Source: Actinobacteria bacterium 69-20
GTDB taxonomy: Bacteria > Actinomycetota > Actinomycetes > Mycobacteriales > Nakamurellaceae
NCBI GenBank assembly: GCA_001897425.1
Contig: MKSW01000038.1
Location: 1 to 64,000, forward strand
Length of the DNA: 64,000 nt
Reading direction: 5' to 3'
Part shown: piece by piece, positions 58,159-64,000 of the stretch
Layout: every line of letters begins with the position of its first letter
How positions within the stretch are numbered: the stretch's first letter is position 1
Notes under the pieces: model-generated
Told to the model about the DNA's origin: nothing
The model's database searches: none
What the model saw: only the letters and a program-made list of their open reading frames with translations
Position numbers and translations under genes: made by a program

Positions 58159-60702
58159 TCAGCCGACCGCGCTCGCCGGCCCCTCACCCGCGTCGCCCGG
58201 GCCGCCAGCGCCGACCGGAACCGCTTCCGGCACCACGGGTTTCGGCTCACCGCGGAACGTGAACTGCTTCTTGCCGTCGGTTTCCTCGACGTCCACCAGC
58301 ACGATCTGGCCGGGGCGGACCTCGTCGAACAGGATCTTCTCGGACAGCGCGTCCTCGATGTCCCGCTGGATGGTGCGGCGCAGCGGCCGGGCGCCGAGCA
58401 CCGGGTCGAACCCGCGCTCGCCGAGCAGCTGCCGCGCTGCCTCCGTCACCTCGAGGCTCATGTCCTTGTTCGCCAGCTGCAGTTCGACCCGGCCGAGCAT
58501 CAGATCGACCATGCGCCGGATCTCGTCGGTGGTGAGCTGGTGGAAGACAACGACATCGTCGATACGGTTCAGGAACTCCGGCCGGAAGTGCCGCTTGAGC
58601 TCGTCGTTCACCTTCTGCTTCATCCGGTCGTAGGTGGACTCGGCGTCGTTGCCCTGGGTGAATCCGAGGCCCACCGCCTTCGAGATGTCCTGCGTGCCCA
58701 GGTTCGAAGTGAACACGATCACGGTGTTCTTGAAGTCGACCGTGCGGCCCTGGCCGTCGGTGAGCCGACCGTCCTCCAGCACCTGCAGCAGCGTGTTGTA
58801 GATCTCCTGGTGGCCCTTCTCGATCTCGTCGAACAGGACCACGGAGAACGGCTTGCGGCGCACCTTCTCGGTGAGCTGCCCGCCCTCCTCGTAGCCCACG
58901 TAGCCGGGAGGCGCCCCGAACAGACGGGAGGCCGTGTACCGGTCGTGGTACTCGCTCATGTCGACCTGGATCAGCGCGTCCTCGTCACCGAACAGGAACT
59001 CGGCGAGCGCCTTGGCCAGCTCGGTCTTCCCCACCCCGGACGGACCCGCGAAGATGAACGAGCCGCTCGGCCGCTTGGGGTCCTTGAGCCCCGCCCGCGT
59101 GCGGCGGATCGCCTTGGAGACGGCCTTGACGGCCTCGTCCTGCCCGATGATCCGCTTGTGCACCTCGTCCTCCATGCGGAGCAGCCGCGAGGTCTCCTCT
59201 TCGGTGAGCTTGAAGACGGGGATGCCGGTCCAGTTCGCCAGCACCTCGGCGATCTGCTCGCCGTCCACCTCGGAGACGACGTCCAGGTCGCCCTCCTTCC
59301 AGGAGCGCTCTCGTTCCGCGCGCTGCGACTGCAGCTGCTTCTCCGAATCACGCAACGCGGCGGCCTTCTCGAAATCCTGCGAGTCGATCGCGGATTCCTT
59401 GCGGCGCCGGATCTCGGCGAGTTTGTCGTCGAAATCGCGCAGGTCCGGTGGAGCCGTCATGCGGCGGATGCGCATGCGCGCGCCGGCCTCGTCGATCAGG
59501 TCGATGGCCTTGTCCGGCAGGAACCGGTCCGAGATGTAACGATCGGCCAGCGTCGCCGCGGCTACCAGGGCATCGTCGGTGATGGTGATCCGGTGATGCG
59601 CCTCGTACCGGTCGCGCAGGCCTTTCAGGATCTCGATCGTCATCGCCACCGACGGTTCGCCGACCTGGATCGGCTGGAAGCGCCGCTCCAGGGCGGCATC
59701 CTTCTCGACGTACTTGCGGTACTCGTCGAGGGTGGTCGCACCGATCGTCTGCAACTCGCCGCGGGCCAGCATCGGCTTCAGGATGCTCGCCGCGTCGATC
59801 GCGCCCTCCGCGGCTCCGGCGCCGACGAGGGTGTGGATCTCGTCGATGAACAGGATGATGTCGCCGCGGGTGCGGATCTCCTTGAGCACCTTCTTCAGGC
59901 GCTCCTCGAAATCGCCGCGATAGCGCGAACCGGCCACCAGCGAGCCGAGGTCCAGCGTGTAGACGTGCTTGTCCTTCAGCGTGGTCGGCACATCGCCGCG
60001 CACGATCGCCTGGGCGAGACCCTCCACCACGGCGGTCTTCCCGACGCCGGGCTCACCGATCAGCACCGGGTTGTTCTTGGTGCGCCGGGAGAGCACCTGC
60101 ATCACACGCTCGATCTCGTTCGCGCGTCCGATCACCGGGTCGAGCTTGTTCTCGCGCGCCGCCTGGGTAAGGTTCCGGCCGAACTGGTCGAGGACCAGCG
60201 ACGTGGACGGCGTGCCCTCGGACCGTCCGCCGCTCTCGGCCGCGGACGTCTCCTTGCCCTGGTAGCCGGACAGCAGCTGCAGCACCTGCTGGCGCACTCG
60301 GTTCAGGTCGGCGCCGAGCTTCACCAGCACCTGCGCGGCGACACCCTCACCCTCGCGGATCAGCCCGAGCAGGATGTGCTCCGTGCCGATGTAGTTGTGG
60401 CCGAGTTGCAAGGCCTCCCGCAGCGAGAGCTCCAGCACCTTCTTGGCGCGCGGCGTGAACGGGATGTGCCCGCTCGGCGCCTGCTGCCCCTGCCCGATGA
60501 TCTCCTCGACCTGCGAGCGCACCGAATCCAGCGAGATCCCCAACGACTCGAGCGCCTTGGCGGCGACACCCTCACCCTCGTGGATCAGGCCGAGCAGGAT
60601 GTGCTCGGTGCCGATGTAGTTGTGGTTGAGCATGCGGGCCTCTTCTTGGGCCAGCACCACCACGCGGCGGGCTCGGTCGGTAAACCGTTCAAACATGTGC
60701 AC
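58159..60702 (-). CDS. clpC: ATP-dependent Clp protease ATP-binding subunit ClpC
   Basis: The 847-residue AAA+ unfoldase feeds proteins to ClpP. It has two Clp_N repeats (each with [14 protein letters not shown]), AAA-1 with Walker [10 protein letters not shown] near residue 212 and a UVR-like middle region ([20 protein letters not shown]). AAA-2 has Walker [10 protein letters not shown] near 555, then [19 protein letters not shown] with the ClpP loop further on. ATG 60702 follows AGGAGTGC. A -10 TAGACT is at 60768-60773 (minus strand), and GGCG-CTTACGGTA-CGCC upstream may be a regulator site (ClgR-like, speculative). Confidence 0.95.
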   Translation of the reverse strand: MHMFERFTDRARRVVVLAQEEARMLNHNYIGTEHILLGLIHEGEGVAAKALESLGISLDSVRSQVEEIIGQGQQAPSGHIPFTPRAKKVLELSLREALQLGHNYIGTEHILLGLIREGEGVAAQVLVKLGADLNRVRQQVLQLLSGYQGKETSAAESGGRSEGTPSTSLVLDQFGRNLTQAARENKLDPVIGRANEIERVMQVLSRRTKNNPVLIGEPGVGKTAVVEGLAQAIVRGDVPTTLKDKHVYTLDLGSLVAGSRYRGDFEERLKKVLKEIRTRGDIILFIDEIHTLVGAGAAEGAIDAASILKPMLARGELQTIGATTLDEYRKYVEKDAALERRFQPIQVGEPSVAMTIEILKGLRDRYEAHHRITITDDALVAAATLADRYISDRFLPDKAIDLIDEAGARMRIRRMTAPPDLRDFDDKLAEIRRRKESAIDSQDFEKAAALRDSEKQLQSQRAERERSWKEGDLDVVSEVDGEQIAEVLANWTGIPVFKLTEEETSRLLRMEDEVHKRIIGQDEAVKAVSKAIRRTRAGLKDPKRPSGSFIFAGPSGVGKTELAKALAEFLFGDEDALIQVDMSEYHDRYTASRLFGAPPGYVGYEEGGQLTEKVRRKPFSVVLFDEIEKGHQEIYNTLLQVLEDGRLTDGQGRTVDFKNTVIVFTSNLGTQDISKAVGLGFTQGNDAESTYDRMKQKVNDELKRHFRPEFLNRIDDVVVFHQLTTDEIRRMVDLMLGRVELQLANKDMSLEVTEAARQLLGERGFDPVLGARPLRRTIQRDIEDALSEKILFDEVRPGQIVLVDVEETDGKKQFTFRGEPKPVVPEAVPVGAGGPGDAGEGPASAVG

Positions 60703-60767
60703 TCCTTACGGGCGTGCGCCGGGTGGCGGAACGCGCGACCGGGCATGGAGCCCCGGCCGGTGGCATC

Positions 60768-60773
60768 AGTCTA
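60768..60773 (-). promoter_or_regulatory. Probable -10 element of clpC
   Basis: TAGACT on the minus strand, 65 bp before the ATG. Directly upstream is an inverted GGCG-N9-CGCC. Confidence 0.5.
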
Positions 60774-60824
60774 GGCGGCGTACCGTAAGCGCCGTTCCGG
60801 TTCTGGCTGATGCTGGGCACCGCG

Positions 60825-60837
60825 TATGACGATGTTC
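60825..60837 (-). repeat. Dispersed motif copy (exact)
   Basis: TATGACGATGTTC flanked by CCGCG (60820-60824) and CGCGG (60837-60841), a 5-bp inverted pair. It lies upstream of the clpC promoter. Confidence 0.8.
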
Positions 60838-60965
60838 GCGGCCACGCGCGTTCCGGACGTCGATGCCGCAGCGCCGTTCGTCCCGGACTCATCCGCTCAC
60901 CAGGCACGTCTTCCACGGTGCCGAACCGGGCGCCGTTTCGCCACCGCCAGCGCTACGCCGAGCGC

Positions 60966-61001
60966 GAACACGCCCGCCGCACGAGTGCGGCGGGCGTGTT
61001 C
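60966..61001. terminator. Perfect 17-bp hairpin downstream of lsr2
   Basis: GAACACGCCCGCCGCAC and GTGCGGCGGGCGTGTTC are perfectly inverted with only GA between. It lies 115 bp after the lsr2 stop, before the clpC promoter. A strong intrinsic-type stem, without a U-tract. Confidence 0.75.
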
Positions 61002-61116
61002 CTCTCCGAATGCCCCGGGAATGCCCCGGCTCAGGAGACACTCACTGCGTCGGCGACGCGGGGCCGCAAGTGACTCAGTGGCCGGTGTCGCAGCGCCTTG
61101 GCGCCTCCTCGGTGCC

Positions 61117-61458
61117 TCAGTGAGCGGCTTCGAACGCCTCCATCACGGTCGCGGGTAGACGGCCGCGATCCGACACCTCGTAGCCGTTGGCGCGGGCCCA
61201 GGCCCGAACGGCGGTCGTCTGGTCGCGAGTGGATGCCGCGGCGGGGCGGCTGCGCGCTGCCCGAACCGTCCGCACCCGGCGGCCCGACACCTTGCGAGCG
61301 TGGGCGACGTATGTCGCGAGCGCATCGCGCAGTTTCTGCGCGTTCTTGGTGCCGAGATCGATCTCGTACACCACTCCGTCGAGGCCGAACGAAACGGATT
61401 CGGCGCTCGCCGATCCATCGATGTCGTCGACCTTGGAGACTGTCGTCACAATTGCCAT
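61117..61458 (-). CDS. lsr2: Nucleoid-associated protein Lsr2
   Basis: Lsr2 bridges DNA and silences AT-rich, often foreign genes in Mycobacteriales. The 113-residue protein has the N-terminal dimerisation part (VDDIDGSASAESVSFGLDGV, then VYEIDLGTKNAQKLRDALA) and the C-terminal DNA-binding domain: VRAWARANGYEVSDRGRLPA with the RGR hook that inserts in the minor groove. Length is normal (M. tuberculosis Lsr2 is 112). Its upstream region (61459-61567) is the most AT-rich in the neighbourhood, as expected for autoregulation. Confidence 0.96.
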   Translation of the reverse strand: MAIVTTVSKVDDIDGSASAESVSFGLDGVVYEIDLGTKNAQKLRDALATYVAHARKVSGRRVRTVRAARSRPAAASTRDQTTAVRAWARANGYEVSDRGRLPATVMEAFEAAH

Positions 61459-61567
61459 GTCTGGGCTCCTCGAGGTGTTCGCAAAACAATACGACCTACG
61501 AAGAATAGATCAAACCGGGGCGAAATTAAAACGCCGGGCATTGTGGCGCGTCGAAGAGCCCGGCCGA

Positions 61568-63100
61568 TCAGATATCCGGGCGGACGAACGGGAAGAGGAT
61601 CGTCTCCCGGATACCCAGTCCGGTCAGTGCCATCAGGAGGCGATCGATGCCCATGCCCATTCCCCCGGTCGGCGGCATTCCGTACTCGATGGCCCGCAGG
61701 AAATCCTCGTCCAACCGCATCGCCTCGTCGTCGCCGAGCCCGGCGAGTCCAGCCTGTTGCATGAACCGTTCCCGCTGAATCACCGGATCCGTCAGCTCGG
61801 AGTACCCGGTGGCCGTTTCGAATCCGCGGATATACAGGTCCCACTTCTCGGTGAGCCCCGGCACGGAGCGGTGATCCCGTGTCAGCGGCGAGGTCTCGGC
61901 AGGGAAGTCACGCACGAAGGTCGGGCGGACGAGCGAGTCGGCCACCAACTCCTCGAAGATTTCCTCGGCCAATTTGCCGGGGCCGTAATGTGGAGCCACC
62001 GCGATATCGAGCCGCTCGGCGATTGCGACGAGCGTGTCTCTGCCGGTCGTGACATCGATCTCTTCGCCAAGGGCCGCTGATATGGCTCCATACAGTGTGA
62101 TGGACGGCCACTCGCCGCCCACGTCGAGTTCCGAGCCGTCGGCCATGGTGACGACCGTCGACCCCGTCGCATCGATCGCCGCATGTTGCACGAGCCGCTT
62201 GGTCAAATCGCCGATCCCGTTGTAATCGGTGTATGCCTGATAGCACTCGAGCATCGCGAATTCCGGGGAATGCGACGAGTCGACGCCCTCGTTGCGGAAG
62301 TTCCGATTGATCTCGAAGACACGGTCGATGCCGCCGACCACACACCGCTTGAGATACAGTTCCGGCGCAATCCGCAGATATAGGTCCATGTCCATGGCGT
62401 TCATATGGGTGACGAACGGCCTAGCGGTGGCGCCGCCCGGCTGGTTCTGCAGCATGGGCGTCTCGACCTCGATGAAGCCGTCGGCCGCAAGCGTCGCGCG
62501 CAACGACCGGTTGACGGCGGCACGCAGTTCGACGACCTGGCGGGCCTGCGGTCGCATGACGAGGTCGACGTATCGCTGCCGGACGCGCGTTTCCTCGGAG
62601 AGCGGCTTGTGGGCGACAGGCAGCGGACGCACCGCCTTGGCCGCAATTTGCCACGAATCGGCCAGCACGGAGAGCTCGCCACGTTTGGACGTGATCACGG
62701 TGCCGGTGACGGCCAGCACGTCACCGAGGTCCACGAGCGCCTTGAAATCCGCGAGCGAGTCTTCGCCGACCGAGGCCACCGAGATCATCACCTGGAGTTC
62801 CGTGCCCATCGCGCCGGCGCCGGCTTCCCGGATCATGACGAAACAGAGCTTTCCGGAGTTGCGCAGGAAGATCACGCGGCCGCTGATGGCCACCCGCGTG
62901 TCCGTTGCGGTATCCGGCGGAAGGTCGGGGAACTGCGCGCGAACGTCCGCCAACGTGGCAGTCCGCTCGATGGTGACCGGGTACGGCTGCCGCCCGGCGG
63001 CGAGGATCCGGGCTCGCTTGTCCAGGCGGATGCGCATCTGCTCGGGAAGGTCGTCGGATTCGGACACGAGCGACTCCACGGTCTGGTCAGAAGCAGTCAC
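61568..63100 (-). CDS. lysS: Lysyl-tRNA synthetase, class II
   Basis: The ~510-residue enzyme charges tRNA-Lys. It has an N-terminal OB-fold ([20 protein letters not shown]) and the class II core: [10 protein letters not shown] (motif 1), [20 protein letters not shown] (motif 2) and [14 protein letters not shown] (motif 3). The class is LysRS-II, as in mycobacterial lysS. GTG 63100 (VTASDQTVE) is 8 nt after TAGGCT, so the message may be leaderless; TTG 63109 is an alternative. The gene is next to lsr2 and clpC, as in M. tuberculosis. Confidence 0.95.
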   Translation of the reverse strand: MTASDQTVESLVSESDDLPEQMRIRLDKRARILAAGRQPYPVTIERTATLADVRAQFPDLPPDTATDTRVAISGRVIFLRNSGKLCFVMIREAGAGAMGTELQVMISVASVGEDSLADFKALVDLGDVLAVTGTVITSKRGELSVLADSWQIAAKAVRPLPVAHKPLSEETRVRQRYVDLVMRPQARQVVELRAAVNRSLRATLAADGFIEVETPMLQNQPGGATARPFVTHMNAMDMDLYLRIAPELYLKRCVVGGIDRVFEINRNFRNEGVDSSHSPEFAMLECYQAYTDYNGIGDLTKRLVQHAAIDATGSTVVTMADGSELDVGGEWPSITLYGAISAALGEEIDVTTGRDTLVAIAERLDIAVAPHYGPGKLAEEIFEELVADSLVRPTFVRDFPAETSPLTRDHRSVPGLTEKWDLYIRGFETATGYSELTDPVIQRERFMQQAGLAGLGDDEAMRLDEDFLRAIEYGMPPTGGMGMGIDRLLMALTGLGIRETILFPFVRPDI

Positions 63101-63238
63101 GGGGGTCAAGCCTACTGGGGACGAAGGCGCCGGATCGCGGTCGGCCGCAGCGGCCGTCGGCGGGCGGCCGGGCTACCGAGTATCCGGGCGCGCCAGGTGG
63201 CCGGGCCGGTCGGGCACCTGCGTCGCTGTTCCGGGTCG

Positions 63239-64000
63239 CTATTCCCTGCGGCGGCGGCGCGGGACACCGCTGAGCCCGTAGGCCGCGAGCAGTTCATCGA
63301 CCGAGACCGTCTCGGAGTGGTCGCTCGCGGCTTCCGGTTCGTCGGCGGAGTCAGGCGCTCCGGCCGAGAGGGCCGCCGGAGCCGGGGCGGCCTGCTCCGG
63401 CGCGGCCGGACCGACCTCGGCAGCGGCGTGATGGGCCGGTGTGGACGCCGCAACGGTCGCTTCTTCCGGGGCGGTGGTTTCGGGTATGACGGACGGCGCC
63501 GACAGGTATGACGCGGTTCCGGGTGCACGCCAGGGGTGATGACCCGATGACGGCGGAGGCGGGCTCGCCGGTGGGGTCTCGTCGGCCGGCTGCGCGATAT
63601 CGCTTTCGGTGCCGGCGGTTTCGGACGGGCTCGGCTCCGCAGCGGCATGCCGGAACGGGCGCAGGGCGGCCGCGGGGCGGGCCTGCGGCACAGTGACTGA
63701 CGGCACGGTTGCCGGCGGCGTCCAGGCAACCTCCTGTTCCACGGGAGGCTCCGCCGCGGGCTGCGGAGCGGGTTCGGTGGCGGGCTGCGGGGAACGTTGC
63801 GGGCCGACGTCCGGGACCGGCTCCGATGCGTCCGCCAGGACGGGCTCGGCAACCTGTTCCTCGACCGGTTTCGCGGCCGGCTCGGCCGACTCCGGCACTT
63901 CCGCCAGGACAGGCTCGGTCATCCGTTCCGCGGCCGGTTCCATGGCCTGCTCCACTACGGACTCCACGGGAAGCTCCGCGGTGGAATCCACGAGAGGCTC
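63239..64000 (-). CDS. Pro/Ala/Glu-rich protein, 5' end outside window
   Basis: The frame is open to the right edge; the visible C-terminal ~250 residues are low complexity (Ala, Pro, Glu, Val), with EPV repeats and no globular domain until the end VSVDELLAAYGLSGVPRRRRRE. The short helix and basic tail resemble the C-terminus of DUF6779-type proteins found near lysS in Mycobacteriales, but this is a weak match. ATG 63991 is not a likely start. Two partial dispersed-motif copies are in frame, encoding GTASYLSAPSVIPET. Confidence 0.6.
   Translation of the reverse strand, partial: EPLVDSTAELPVESVVEQAMEPAAERMTEPVLAEVPESAEPAAKPVEEQVAEPVLADASEPVPDVGPQRSPQPATEPAPQPAAEPPVEQEVAWTPPATVPSVTVPQARPAAALRPFRHAAAEPSPSETAGTESDIAQPADETPPASPPPPSSGHHPWRAPGTASYLSAPSVIPETTAPEEATVAASTPAHHAAAEVGPAAPEQAAPAPAALSAGAPDSADEPEAASDHSETVSVDELLAAYGLSGVPRRRRRE
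63507..63519 (-). repeat. Dispersed motif copy (one mismatch) in coding sequence
   Basis: GAACCGCGTCATA on the minus strand, with a second GTCATACCCGAAACC close by at 63474-63488. Both are inside the Pro/Ala-rich gene. Confidence 0.55.

Noticed and set aside
58159..60774. The 1027-codon plus-strand frame opposite clpC
   Set aside because: Antisense shadow of clpC; no start signal and no homologous motifs.

Overview
The window is GC-rich actinobacterial DNA. The gene content points to the Mycobacteriales (Corynebacteriales): lsr2, clpC and lysS lie next to each other, an lpqE-like lipoprotein precedes radA, an Rv3587c-like membrane protein faces mutY, and there are a gluABCD-type uptake operon, a psd-pssA pair and a DUF3263 protein. 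I cannot name the genus from sequence alone.

Layout. 1-2838: the start of a large secreted von Willebrand A/SpaA-like adhesin running off the left edge. 3.2-5.7 kb: an accessory patch with a Uma2 nuclease-like protein, small unknown genes, a UGA-interrupted frame and a small protein made by internal duplication, separated by related ~50-bp repeats. 5.9-11.9 kb: XRE regulator, MoeA, zinc-ribbon and small membrane proteins, ROK regulator. 12.1-17.6 kb: glutamate-type ABC transporter, asparaginase and CutC. 17.6-19.9 kb: a polymorphic toxin with a C-terminal RNase N1/T1 (Sa-like) domain and a barstar-like protein directly downstream. 20.1-22.2 kb: phosphatidylserine decarboxylase and synthase. 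22.5-33.5 kb: membrane and surface proteins, amidase, DUF4032 protein, acyltransferase, Ddn-type reductase, tRNA-Thr and a second SpaA-like surface protein. 33.9-39.9 kb: def, LacI regulator, sugar ABC ATPase, and znuABC behind a Zur-box palindrome. 40-48.1 kb: rlmB, cysS, a sugar-phosphate SIS protein, class II aldolase, TIM-barrel isomerase, Ppx/GppA, gpm and a HAD phosphatase. 48.3-64 kb: the conserved lpqE-radA-(acyltransferase)-Rv3587c-mutY-...-clpC-lsr2-lysS backbone; disA, usually beside radA in this order, is not there.

The most striking feature not explained by genes is a dispersed 13-bp sequence, GAACA[G/T]CGTCATA. I count 16 exact copies by eye in 64 kb, plus several one-mismatch copies, on both strands. 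Most are intergenic; several lie in the loop of a stem-loop, some carry an inverted second half-site, and a few sit inside coding sequence, where they add an A/T-S-Y peptide. Its role is unknown. The toxin/immunity pair, the tandem 71-bp repeats at 34.6 kb, the stacked mini-cistrons before the asparaginase gene and the many apparently leaderless promoters (TAnnnT, then 6-8 nt to the start codon) are further points of interest.
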